From Io17-Chloro-G2 sp034428715 (GTDB lineage Bacteria; Chloroflexota; Dehalococcoidia; Lucifugimonadales; UBA3495), in the NCBI GenBank assembly GCA_034428715.1, contig DAOUHE010000291.1, positions 1-14,302 of the forward strand: DNA of 14,302 nt, read 5' to 3'. Below, piece by piece: positions 5,985 through 13,195 of the stretch. Position 1 is the stretch's first letter. Each line of letters begins with the position of its first letter. Made by a program: the position numbers and the translations under genes. The notes under the pieces were generated by a model. It had not been told where the DNA came from. It saw nothing but the letters and a program-made list of their open reading frames with translations, and ran no database searches.

Positions 5985-6830
5985 TTATCTGCCCAGCGGA
6001 AGGTTCCGCGCCGCCTCCTCCAACCGTTCCACCGTCTCGGGTGGAGGGCCCATCGTGCCCGGCAAAGGCTCACCGGTATTACCCAGCCCGTGGTAGTCGC
6101 TCCCGCCACAAGGAATTAGGTCGTACTTAGCTGCCAGCACCGCCAACTCTTGGATCACGTCGGCAGAATACTGGGCGTAATAAACCTCCATACCCAAAAG
6201 TCCCGCAGCCTTGAGTTCGATTATGGTTGCCTCCATGTCGTTCAGGTACGAAGGATGGGCCAACACCGGAACCCCACCCACCGAAGCCAGTAATCTCACT
6301 CCCTCGGCAGGGGTCATCTTTTCCCGTTCGGCGTAGGCCAGTCCGTTGCGGCCCAGATATTCCGCGAACGCCTCCTTAGGCTCCTTGAAATACCCTTGTT
6401 CAACCAGGGCCAGCGCGATGTGGGGCCTGCCAACCGAGCCATCACCGGCAATCTCCTTGACACGCTCCCATGAGATATGCAACCCCAGTTCGTCCAGCTT
6501 GTCCACCATTGCCTGGCCCCGTTCCAGGCGGCCACTGCGAAAGCCTCGCAGCACCGTCTGAAACTCTTCATCCTCGTATTGGATGAAATAACCTAGCATA
6601 TGAACCTCATCCCCAGGAACGTCGGTGCTGAGTTCGATCCCCGGTATGATCCTCAAATCTGGAAACTCTTGGGCGGCCCGGTAGACTTCGTCCAGCCCCT
6701 CGGTGGTGTCATGATCGGAAATGGATATCTGTTTCAAGCCTTGACCTGCAGCCAGCCGGACCAACTCGGTAGGAGAGAGCCTGCCGTCGGAAGCAGTCGT
6801 ATGCAGGTGCAAGTCTATTTGAGTTGTCAT
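5985..6830 (-). CDS. PHP-domain phosphoesterase (RNase AM/TrpH-like family)
   Basis: 281 residues from ATG 6830. All metal-site motifs of the PHP fold are visible: DLHLHTTASDG (His8, His10, Asp15), ISDHDT (Asp39, His40), GIEL (Glu66), HMLGY (His77), GRPHIA (His137), LAHP (His192) and GGSDYHG (Asp245, His247). The order and the size match the COG0613 family, whose studied member YciV/TrpH (RNase AM) removes 5' nucleotides from RNA and hydrolyses 3',5'-nucleoside bisphosphates; that activity is known for the family and only inferred here. The start lies 2 nt after the ymdB stop, which indicates translational coupling. Placement with rny and ymdB fits a role in RNA turnover. Substrate assignment is uncertain because PHP proteins are diverse. 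Confidence 0.88.
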   Translation of the reverse strand: MTTQIDLHLHTTASDGRLSPTELVRLAAGQGLKQISISDHDTTEGLDEVYRAAQEFPDLRIIPGIELSTDVPGDEVHMLGYFIQYEDEEFQTVLRGFRSGRLERGQAMVDKLDELGLHISWERVKEIAGDGSVGRPHIALALVEQGYFKEPKEAFAEYLGRNGLAYAEREKMTPAEGVRLLASVGGVPVLAHPSYLNDMEATIIELKAAGLLGMEVYYAQYSADVIQELAVLAAKYDLIPCGGSDYHGLGNTGEPLPGTMGPPPETVERLEEAARNLPLGR

Positions 6831-6832
6831 TT

Positions 6833-7600
6833 TCAGTATTCCGCCTTATCGATACGTTCCACGCCCAACGCTTTCCCCGTTTCCGGGTCCACGTCGACCA
6901 GAACCGAATTCATCACTACTTGGCCTCCCGCAACGGGAAGGCGATGTGGCATTCCCGTTAAGAAACGATCCAAGACCGCGCTGGTTTCACTGCCTATCAC
7001 TGAATCAACCGGCCCGGTCATGCCAACATCTGTCAGGTATCCAGTGCCCTTGGTTAACACACGGGCATCCACCGTGCCCACATGGGTGTGGGTGCCAAGC
7101 ACGGCGCTGACCCGGCCGTCCAGATACCAGCCCATGGCCTGCTTCTCAGAGGTCGCTTCCGCATGGAAGTCTACGATGATCACCTTGGGCGCCGAATCCT
7201 TCGTTTCTTCCAAGATGCGGCTGGCGGTACGGAAGGGGCAGTCCAGCGCCGGCATGAAAACCCGTCCCATCAGGTTTATCACCATGACGCCCTGGGCTAT
7301 CAAATAGCCGCGTCCCGGGGCGTCGGGATAATTGGCCGGGCGCAACAGGGGCAAACCCTCCTCCATATGGGGAATGATCTCCTTCTGGTCCCAGATGTGA
7401 TTCCCCGAGGTGATCACGTCCACTCCACTTTCCAGCAGTTCGTAAGCCGTCTCCTGGGTGAGGCCGAACCCTCCGGCGGTATTCTCGCCATTGGCGATCA
7501 CCATATGGATTCCGTGTTCGGCGCGTATCCCCGGCAACAACGACTTGACCGCTCGGCGGCCCGGTTTGCCGATGATGTCGCCAATCATCAAGATGCGCAA
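6833..7600 (-). CDS. ymdB: YmdB family metallophosphoesterase
   Basis: 255 residues from a TTG start at 7600 with AAGGAG (minus strand, 7610-7615) 9 nt upstream. YmdB proteins are dimetal phosphodiesterases acting on 2',3'-cyclic nucleotides and needed for normal biofilm/motility decisions in Bacillus. The metal ligands and signature motifs are present: IGDIIGKPGR (Asp8), ANGEN (Glu39, Asn40), TSGNHIWD (Asn67, His68), VDFHAEATSEK (His146), LGTHTHVGT (His171, His173) and the TDVGMTGP motif (190-197). The length matches the family (about 260). It lies downstream of rny, an order common in Firmicutes and other phyla, but here 145 nt with a hairpin and a candidate promoter separate the two. The next gene starts 2 nt after its stop. 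Confidence 0.95.
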   Translation of the reverse strand: MRILMIGDIIGKPGRRAVKSLLPGIRAEHGIHMVIANGENTAGGFGLTQETAYELLESGVDVITSGNHIWDQKEIIPHMEEGLPLLRPANYPDAPGRGYLIAQGVMVINLMGRVFMPALDCPFRTASRILEETKDSAPKVIIVDFHAEATSEKQAMGWYLDGRVSAVLGTHTHVGTVDARVLTKGTGYLTDVGMTGPVDSVIGSETSAVLDRFLTGMPHRLPVAGGQVVMNSVLVDVDPETGKALGVERIDKAEY

Positions 7601-7639
7601 CGGAATATTCTCCTTATTTGTTCAATTAGGAATGGCGCC

Positions 7640-7648
7640 ACTATATCA
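7640..7648 (-). promoter_or_regulatory. Extended -10 promoter candidate for ymdB
   Basis: On the minus strand TGA-TATAGT (7648 down to 7640) forms a TGn-extended -10 box matching TATAAT at five of six positions. It directly follows the terminator-like hairpin 7649-7692 and lies 39 nt before the TTG start. No good -35 exists at the usual distance, as expected for extended -10 promoters. It would give ymdB and the genes below it their own start. Confidence 0.4.
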
Positions 7649-7692
7649 AAAGGGACCCAACCTCCGGGTGTTTCCGGGAATTGGGCCCCTTT
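7649..7692 (-). terminator. Terminator or attenuator hairpin between rny and ymdB
   Basis: Read on the minus strand, AAAGGGGCCCAA (7692-7681) pairs with TTGGGTCCCTTT (7660-7649) over 12 positions, with one G-U wobble. On the plus strand that position would be an A-C mismatch, so the structure belongs to the rny/ymdB transcript. The 20-nt loop holds an internal CCGG/CCGG helix. The 3' arm ends in a four-base U run. It starts 53 nt after the rny stop and could terminate or attenuate readthrough into ymdB. Confidence 0.6.
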
Positions 7693-7745
7693 ATCCATTT
7701 TCCCAGCGTTCGGTACGCCTGATTTGGACCAGCCCTGCTGGGAAA

Positions 7746-9272
7746 TTACCGGGCGTACTCTACGTTGCGTGTCTCCCTGATCACGGTTACTTTGATCTGA
7801 CCCGGGAACACCAGGTCATCGGTAACTTTACGAGCGATATTCCGGGCCAAAGAGGACGCTTGCACGTCATTCAGGTCGCCGGGTTTAACCATTACCCGCA
7901 CTTCCCGGCCCGCCTGGATGGCAAAGGCGCGTTCCACGCCGTCAAAGCCGGTGGCCACCGCCTCCAGATCCTGCAATCGTTTTACGTAAAGCTCCAGGGA
8001 TTCTTTTCGGGCTCCGGGGCGGGCGGCGCTGATGGCATCGGCGCTTGCTATCAGGAACGACTCGATGGTTTCGTGCTCATCGCTGTGGTGCTCCAAAATT
8101 CCAATGTAGGAACTGTAATGTATCCCATGTTTCTTGGCCAACTCGGCTCCAATCTCGGCATGTGGTCCCGAAACTTCGTGGGTCAAGGCTTTACCGATGT
8201 CGTGGAGCAGGCCACCGATCTTCGCCACCTGGATGTTGGCGCCGGCTTCGGCGGCTAACATACCTGATAACAGGGATACCTCCATGGAATGTTTCAGCAC
8301 GTTTTCGCCGTAGCTGTACCGGAATTTGAGACGGCCCAGATGCCTGATCAACTCCGCGTCTAAGCCGCTGACACCCACCTCATAGGTGGCTTCCTCACCG
8401 GCTTTCCAGATGGTTTGCTCGATCTCCTCCTGCGCCTTGGCCACGGTTTCTTCGATACGCGCCGGTTGGATCCGCCCGTCGGACACCAGTTTTTCGAGGG
8501 CCAGCCGGGCGATCTCGCGCCTTACCGGATCAAAGCAGGATACGGTCACTACTTCCGGGGTGTCGTCGATGATGACGTCAACTCCGGTAAGGGATTCCAG
8601 GGTTCTGATGTTTCGTCCTTCACGGCCGATGAGACGACCCTTCATCTCATCATTGGGCAGGGATACCACCGAGGTGGTCACCTCGGATACAACGTCGGTA
8701 GCGAGACGATTGATTGCTAAGGTTACGATTCTGCGGGCGTTATCGTCTGCCTTTTCCTTGAACTCTCGCTCTAATTCTAGATAACGCCGGCCCAACTCGT
8801 GCTGGGCTTCCTCTTCACCTTGTTTGACCACCGTTTGGCGGGCGTCGCTTACGCTAAGACCTGCCACCTCTTCAAGAGTTTTAAGTTTCTTTTCTTTTAG
8901 CTGGATCAGCTCTAGACGAGATTTTTCTAGATCTTGTTCTTTCTCAGACAACCCCAGTTGTTGTTTTTCGAGCGCTTCGGTCTTGCGTTCGAACTGTTCT
9001 TCCCTCTGAAGGAACCGGCGTTCCAGCTGGGTGATATCTTGGCGCTGCGCCTGAATCTCCCGTTCGCTTTCGGTGCGCTGATTCAGCACCTCTTCCTGGA
9101 CTGCCAAAAGAATCTTACGCTTCTCGTCCTCAGCGTCGTTAATTAAATTTTTGGCCTCTTGGCTGGCGTTGTGCAGCCTCAAACCGTCGGATTTGTTCTT
9201 GAAGAATTGCCAGGTTGCTACCCCTATCCCTGCGGCCGCTAGGACGGCTAGGATTACGAGGATGAACTCCAA
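7746..9272 (-). CDS. rny: Ribonuclease Y
   Basis: 508 residues from a TTG start at 9272 preceded on the minus strand by AGAGGTGG. RNase Y is a membrane-anchored endoribonuclease that starts mRNA decay. The domain order is complete: N-terminal membrane anchor FILVILAVLAAAGIGVATW (3-21), a long charged coiled coil (about 30-185), a KH RNA-binding domain with GRLIGREGRNIRTLE (212-226), and the HD phosphohydrolase domain with LKHSMEVSLL (His328) and the LLHDIGKAL motif (His357, Asp358), then SADAISAARPGARKE (410-424). The C-terminus ETRNVEYAR matches the family ending (ETRAVEYA-K/R). The length is typical (about 510-520). It heads the minus-strand cluster with its own promoter and is divergent from dnaJ. 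Confidence 0.97.
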   Translation of the reverse strand: MEFILVILAVLAAAGIGVATWQFFKNKSDGLRLHNASQEAKNLINDAEDEKRKILLAVQEEVLNQRTESEREIQAQRQDITQLERRFLQREEQFERKTEALEKQQLGLSEKEQDLEKSRLELIQLKEKKLKTLEEVAGLSVSDARQTVVKQGEEEAQHELGRRYLELEREFKEKADDNARRIVTLAINRLATDVVSEVTTSVVSLPNDEMKGRLIGREGRNIRTLESLTGVDVIIDDTPEVVTVSCFDPVRREIARLALEKLVSDGRIQPARIEETVAKAQEEIEQTIWKAGEEATYEVGVSGLDAELIRHLGRLKFRYSYGENVLKHSMEVSLLSGMLAAEAGANIQVAKIGGLLHDIGKALTHEVSGPHAEIGAELAKKHGIHYSSYIGILEHHSDEHETIESFLIASADAISAARPGARKESLELYVKRLQDLEAVATGFDGVERAFAIQAGREVRVMVKPGDLNDVQASSLARNIARKVTDDLVFPGQIKVTVIRETRNVEYAR

Positions 9273-9334
9273 ATCACCACCTCTGCCTTTCCGTCTAATT
9301 GCCTATTTGAGGAACGCAAGGCACCTCGCATATC

Positions 9335-9363
9335 ATCGTAACGATTAGCGTAATTGGTGTCAA
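9335..9363 (-). promoter_or_regulatory. Sigma-70-type promoter for rny
   Basis: On the minus strand TTGACA (9363-9358) is a perfect -35, followed by a 17-nt spacer and TACGAT (9340-9335, 4/6 match). The transcript would start near 9328, about 55 nt before the rny TTG. An inverted repeat, GTGTCA (9357-9362) and TGACAC (9376-9381), overlaps the -35 and could be an operator. Confidence 0.65.
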
Positions 9364-9561
9364 GGAAATATCGTCTGACACAGCTACAAAATAGCATGTT
9401 CAATACAGTTGCGGGAATGATCATTATCTAGGATTGTTCTAAGCGAACATTTGTCGAATACCACCAAACCATCGAAATTTAATTAGTTACCGGGGTTATG
9501 CTGACGATTTTGGCATTGGCGCCTAAAACTCCGTTATTTAGTTTTCAGCGCATCCGCGGTG

Positions 9562-9590
9562 TTGAACCACCCAAACTTCTGCTTTATAAT
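9562..9590 (+). promoter_or_regulatory. Sigma-70-type promoter for dnaJ
   Basis: TTGAAC (9562-9567), a 17-nt spacer and a perfect TATAAT (9585-9590). The predicted transcript start near 9597 leaves a leader of about 56 nt holding a 14-nt direct repeat. No CIRCE-type inverted repeat (TTAGCACTC-N9-GAGTGCTAA, HrcA) is present, so heat control of dnaJ, if any, works another way. Confidence 0.65.
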
Positions 9591-9608
9591 TTAACAGCTA
9601 GCAGCCAA

Positions 9609-9637
9609 ATTCATATAACTTCGATTCATATAACTTC
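9609..9637 (+). repeat. Two direct copies of a 14-nt unit in the dnaJ leader
   Basis: ATTCATATAACTTC occurs at 9609-9622 and again at 9624-9637, separated by one G (15-nt period). The repeat lies between the predicted transcript start and the ribosome binding site AGGGG (9642-9646). Confidence 0.9.
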
Positions 9638-9652
9638 CGTCAGGGGATGTTC

Positions 9653-10942
9653 ATGGCCGAACGGGACTACTACGAGGTTCTGGGGGTTTCCAAATCCGAT
9701 AACGGCGAAGAGATTCGCCGGGCTTACCGCAAGAAAGCCATGGAATTTCACCCCGACCGGAATAAAGAAGCAGGCGCGGAAACAAAATTCAAAGAGGTCA
9801 ACGAAGCCTATCAAGTCCTGTCCGACACTAAGAAGCGGGCCCAATACGATAACTACGGGCACGCCGGAGTGGGAGCAAACGGCGGGTTCGACCGTCCCTT
9901 TGACGGTTTCGATGTTTTTGGCGGTTTTGGAGATATATTCGATTCATTTTTCGGCGACACCACGGGACGCCGTACCCAGGAAGCCCAGCCGGGCAGAGAT
10001 CTAAGCCATCGCGTATCACTGTCGTTTGAGGAATCGGTATTCGGGGCGGAACGCCAGGTCGGGGTGACCCGCCTGGAACGGTGCCAGCGGTGCTCCGGGG
10101 CGGGCAGCGAGCCGGGTACGCCCATCAACAATTGCACCACATGCCGGGGCAGCGGCCAGGTGCGCCGGGCCCAGCGCAGCATATTTGGCCAATTCGCCCA
10201 GATCATCGCCTGCACTACCTGCCGGGGCGCCGGCAAAGTCATCCAAAAGCCTTGCAATATCTGCCGCGGCGCCGGTCTGGAGCAGCGGGAAAGGAAGATA
10301 TCGGTCAAGATTCCAGCCGGCGTGGAAGACGGTATGCAGGTCCGGCTTTCCGGTGAGGGCGATGTGGGTTCTCGGGGCGGGCCGCCGGGAAACCTCTACG
10401 TCCGCCTGAACGTCAAACAACATCCTATTTTCCGCCGCGAAGGCAACGACTTGGTTTACCTCTTGCCCATCAACGTCGCTGAGGCTGCTCTGGGGGTCGA
10501 GAAGAATGTACCCACATTGGACGGTGAAGACGCAAATATAAAAATCCCCCACGGCACCCAGCCCGGAGCGGAGTTCAGGATCAATGGCAAAGGCGTCCCC
10601 CATCTAAACCTCAACCGGAGGGGTGACCTGCGGGTTTTGGTTGATCTAAAGGTCCCAGACAGGTTGAATGCCCAGCAACGGTCCCTGCTGGAGCAATTAG
10701 CGCAGAGCATGTCTAACGAAGGGGACGGCCAGGGCGAGGAGGCCAAAGAGGTTTCGGATCAAAACGTTGCCGAGAGCGTTCCTGACGGCTCCCAAAACTC
10801 ACCAAAGGAGCCAAGGGTGCAATCCAACGGTTCGACTGGTGATTCCCAAGACCCCGCGGCAACCGCTGCCCGCCGGCGTGGGAAAGCAAACGGTGATAAA
10901 GACAAGGGGATCTTCGAGCGCATAAAAGATACTTTGGGTTGA
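9653..10942 (+). CDS. dnaJ: Chaperone protein DnaJ (type I Hsp40)
   Basis: 429 residues from ATG 9653. Another ATG lies 6 nt upstream at 9647, but AGGGG (9642-9646) sits directly against it and is well spaced (6 nt) from 9653. DnaJ delivers unfolded clients to DnaK and stimulates its ATPase. All type I parts are present: J domain RDYYEVLGV...EFHPDRN with HPD at about 33-35, a Gly/Phe-rich linker (about 72-104), four zinc-finger repeats CQRCSGAG, CTTCRGSG, CTTCRGAG and CNICRGAG (about 144-208), and C-terminal substrate-binding domains with GDLRVLVDLKVPDRL. The tail from about residue 350 is a long hydrophilic, low-complexity linker ending in a short GIFERIKDTLG helix; longer than in the usual 370-380-residue DnaJ. 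No dnaK or grpE is nearby, so this is a stand-alone copy with its own promoter. Confidence 0.96.
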   Translation: MAERDYYEVLGVSKSDNGEEIRRAYRKKAMEFHPDRNKEAGAETKFKEVNEAYQVLSDTKKRAQYDNYGHAGVGANGGFDRPFDGFDVFGGFGDIFDSFFGDTTGRRTQEAQPGRDLSHRVSLSFEESVFGAERQVGVTRLERCQRCSGAGSEPGTPINNCTTCRGSGQVRRAQRSIFGQFAQIIACTTCRGAGKVIQKPCNICRGAGLEQRERKISVKIPAGVEDGMQVRLSGEGDVGSRGGPPGNLYVRLNVKQHPIFRREGNDLVYLLPINVAEAALGVEKNVPTLDGEDANIKIPHGTQPGAEFRINGKGVPHLNLNRRGDLRVLVDLKVPDRLNAQQRSLLEQLAQSMSNEGDGQGEEAKEVSDQNVAESVPDGSQNSPKEPRVQSNGSTGDSQDPAATAARRRGKANGDKDKGIFERIKDTLG

Positions 10943-11022
10943 GCCCACGCCCCAACGAACTAACGCAGCGGGAAGATGCCCATACCGCCGCCTTTGCCCC
11001 GGCCCCACATTGGAGTACCATT

Positions 11023-11054
11023 CGGCCCGGAAGAGATTGAATCCGGGCCGTTTT
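11023..11054 (+). terminator. Intrinsic terminator between dnaJ and prmA
   Basis: CGGCCCGGA (11023-11031) and TCCGGGCCG (11042-11050) form a perfect 9-bp GC-rich stem with a 10-nt loop, followed by TTTT (11051-11054). It lies 80 nt after the dnaJ stop. The prmA ribosome binding site starts 4 nt after the T-run, so it could also act as an attenuator for prmA. Confidence 0.75.
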
Positions 11055-11067
11055 GATTGGAGAACCA

Positions 11068-11958
11068 TTGACCTGGCAAGAAATCAGCATTCAGGTACCC
11101 GATGAGTACGTAGAGCCAATATCGTACCTATTTTCCCGTTACGGCCATGGTCTGGCAATGGAACCCATGGGCAACGGCCAGGTGGTTCTGCGTACATACC
11201 TGACCACCACCTCAAAGCAACGGTTGGCCCACATAGGGGTGGGGGTCAAACTGATCAACGTCTTGGAACCCGTGGGTGATTTGATCTTCACCACCTTGGT
11301 AGACGGCGAGGATTGGGAGAGTGCCTGGAAGTCCCATTTCACCCTGTTGGAGGTTGGCCAGCGGTTGTTGATCAAACCGTCGTGGATCGAGCTTCAAGAT
11401 TCCCCAGACCAGGCGGTTCCGGACCAAGCAGTTCCAAACCGGGTGGTCATAGAACTGGACCCCGGCATGGCCTTTGGCACCGGCTACCACCCAACTACCT
11501 ACGGTTGCATGGAAGCATTGGAGCGGTTGATCAAACCTGGAATGGCGGTATTGGACCTGGGCACGGGTTCTGGCGTATTGACCATCACCGCGTTGAAATT
11601 GGGAGCAGAACGGGCTGTCGCCATGGACATTGACCCCCAAGCCATCCGGGCCGCCCGGCAAAACTTCCGCCGCACCCGGCTGCAACAGCGTGTTTCCATA
11701 GCTCAGGGCAGCGTGCCCCATGCCCTGGCGCCACCGGCGGAATTCGATCTGGTGGTGGCCAACATCTCCCAAAGGGCCATCTGCGAGCGCGCGCCCTTCA
11801 TCGTTCCCTCCTTGAAAAGCCAAGGGGCGTTCGTCGCCTCCGGGTTTTTAAACGAGCAGAAGGAAATGGTGGTGGAATCCATGTCCGCTCTAGATATGCG
11901 GTTGATCGACGACTGCCCGCGGGAAGAGTGGACCACCCTGGTGTTTCGGGCGCCTTGA
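11068..11958 (+). CDS. prmA: Ribosomal protein L11 methyltransferase PrmA
   Basis: 296 residues from TTG 11068, chosen because GGAG (11059-11062) precedes it by 5 nt and MTWQEISIQV resembles PrmA N-termini; the alternative TTG at 11053 lies inside the terminator T-run. PrmA trimethylates ribosomal protein L11 with S-adenosylmethionine. Hallmarks: N-terminal substrate-recognition domain ending in EDWESAWKSHF (81-91), the loop DPGMAFGTGYHPTT (131-144), SAM motif I VLDLGTGSGVLTI (161-173), the acidic AMDIDPQAIRAARQN (185-199), and DLVVANI (227-233). A small internal duplication encodes DQAV-PDQAV around residues 114-123 in the linker before the catalytic domain. The gene may be expressed by readthrough of the terminator or from a promoter upstream of it. 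Confidence 0.92.
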   Translation: MTWQEISIQVPDEYVEPISYLFSRYGHGLAMEPMGNGQVVLRTYLTTTSKQRLAHIGVGVKLINVLEPVGDLIFTTLVDGEDWESAWKSHFTLLEVGQRLLIKPSWIELQDSPDQAVPDQAVPNRVVIELDPGMAFGTGYHPTTYGCMEALERLIKPGMAVLDLGTGSGVLTITALKLGAERAVAMDIDPQAIRAARQNFRRTRLQQRVSIAQGSVPHALAPPAEFDLVVANISQRAICERAPFIVPSLKSQGAFVASGFLNEQKEMVVESMSALDMRLIDDCPREEWTTLVFRAP

Positions 11959-12005
11959 TGACCAGCGATCGGAATACTCTGGCCCCCGCTGTATCCTGGG
12001 CCCAG

Positions 12006-12037
12006 GCACGGTGGGCTGGGATTCACCGTGCTATACT
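12006..12037 (+). promoter_or_regulatory. Inverted repeat overlapping an extended -10 promoter, upstream of the kinase-like gene
   Basis: GCACGGTG (12006-12013) and CACCGTGC (12024-12031) are perfect 8-bp inverted repeats with a 10-nt spacer. The right arm runs into TGC-TATACT (12029-12037), an extended -10 box. No -35 is visible. A further 12-bp palindrome CCTGGGCCCAGG (11995-12006) adjoins the left arm. The arrangement suits an operator over a promoter; alternatively the stem is the prmA terminator, although no T-run follows. Confidence 0.4.
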
Positions 12038-12140
12038 TTAGCTGAGGGCGGCGTTTTCACAGTATGGCCTACCCTCTCACCAGTTGGGCGATGCGAATCT
12101 CCGCACCCTCCTCTGGTAGCGATTTTTGGAGCAGTTGGGC

Positions 12141-13178
12141 ATGGAACTGGTGACCCTGGACCGCTATGAACCCGGCGGCAGGTTGGGTACCGGCGCCGAT
12201 TACGAAGTTCGCACTGCCATGGACCGGGAGACTGGCAAGGAAGTGGTTTTAAAGCGGCCCGTGCCCCAGATGATTCGGCTTAACCAGCACGGCGGCGCGG
12301 AATCCCGCACTCAACAGCTTCTTCAAGCTCACCAGGCTTTAGAGCCATCCGTTCCCGGGATCGTGCCCATTTTGGGCTACACCGATCCGGCCAACCACGA
12401 CACGTTCTTCGGGGATTCCCTGGGTCACGAGTACCGGGTCACCGTGGAAGAACGGGCCAGGGGTATTCCTCTTTTGGGCGACCACATGGCTCGCATCACC
12501 GGTGTGCCCATCGGCGTGGGCCAAAACCTCTTTGCCCTCCACCCTCTGGGCCAGCCCGCCGGGCAGCCAGCATTTCCGGTGCACGAGATATTATTGGACG
12601 TGGAAGAGGCGTTCGTGAAAGCAGGGTACCTTTTGCTGGACCTGCGGCCCCAAAACATCTTCTACCAGCCGGGCTCCGCCAATGCCACGGTCATCGACTG
12701 CAGCGCGTTGGTCCCGCTTGACCAAGACCCTGGCCAGGAGCCGGCCCGCCGGCGGCGGGGAACCACGCCGGCGGATATCAACGATTTCTGCCTGGAGATA
12801 ATGAAGTTTTACACCACACCAATGAGCCCTCCAGAGGAACCGGCAGGTTACCGCGAACCCTATGGCCTGCGGCCCGTGGTGCGCTTTGAAGAGGAACTGG
12901 CCGAGATGGAAGCCGCCTTCGAAAGTGCAGACGAGCCGTGCCGGCCGGCAGCCTTGGCGATCATCGAAAAGGTCCTCAACAGGTCTTACTCCGGGTTGGA
13001 CGGCTTCAGACAGGATTTAAATACCTATTTGGACGGAGTTAAACAGCGCAACCAGGACGTTCCCAGACATTCCCAAGCGCGCGAAGCTTGGGACGAAGCG
13101 TGTGATTGGCTAAAGGCCGACTACTGGCGCAAATTTTTGTTTGAGCCCGATGCCGAACTGGCGGCGTTTCGGTCTTAA
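12141..13178 (+). CDS. Divergent protein-kinase-like protein
   Basis: 345 residues from ATG 12141, which has GGAG (12128-12131) 9 nt upstream; an in-frame TTG at 12126 lacks one. The layout is that of the eukaryotic-type protein kinase fold: glycine loop GGRLGTGADYEV (12-23), the ATP-binding Lys in EVVLKRP (Lys38), a hydrophobic hinge region, catalytic-loop sequence LLLDLRPQNIFY (164-175) with Asp167 and Asn172 in the D-x-R-P-x-N arrangement, and VIDCSAL (184-190) where kinases have DFG. The HRD His/Arg are replaced (LLD) and DFG is DCS, but the catalytic Asp, Asn and metal-binding Asp186 are kept, so activity is plausible. There is no membrane segment. A PP2C-type phosphatase gene follows after 114 nt, which strengthens the kinase reading. 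The substrate is unknown; it could also be a pseudokinase or small-molecule kinase. Confidence 0.7.
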   Translation: MELVTLDRYEPGGRLGTGADYEVRTAMDRETGKEVVLKRPVPQMIRLNQHGGAESRTQQLLQAHQALEPSVPGIVPILGYTDPANHDTFFGDSLGHEYRVTVEERARGIPLLGDHMARITGVPIGVGQNLFALHPLGQPAGQPAFPVHEILLDVEEAFVKAGYLLLDLRPQNIFYQPGSANATVIDCSALVPLDQDPGQEPARRRRGTTPADINDFCLEIMKFYTTPMSPPEEPAGYREPYGLRPVVRFEEELAEMEAAFESADEPCRPAALAIIEKVLNRSYSGLDGFRQDLNTYLDGVKQRNQDVPRHSQAREAWDEACDWLKADYWRKFLFEPDAELAAFRS

Positions 13179-13195
13179 GCCCGTTATTGAATAAA

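Noticed and set aside
5960..6109. N-terminal extension of plsY paralogue 2 up to 6109
   Set aside because: It would overlap the PHP gene by about 125 nt and adds a basic, non-membranous stretch; ATG 5959 gives a standard PlsY N-terminus.
7082..8258. Long plus-strand open frames (7082-7780 and 7458-8258)
   Set aside because: They are antisense to ymdB and rny, which have complete domain sets; no motif is seen in the plus frames.
9273..9652. CIRCE/HrcA operator upstream of dnaJ
   Set aside because: No TTAGCACTC-N9-GAGTGCTAA-like pair exists; the inverted repeats seen are of other sequence.
10016..10603. 195-residue minus-strand open frame
   Set aside because: It is antisense to the zinc-finger and C-terminal domains of dnaJ.
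11212..11823. 203-residue minus-strand open frame
   Set aside because: It is antisense to the conserved prmA methyltransferase domain.
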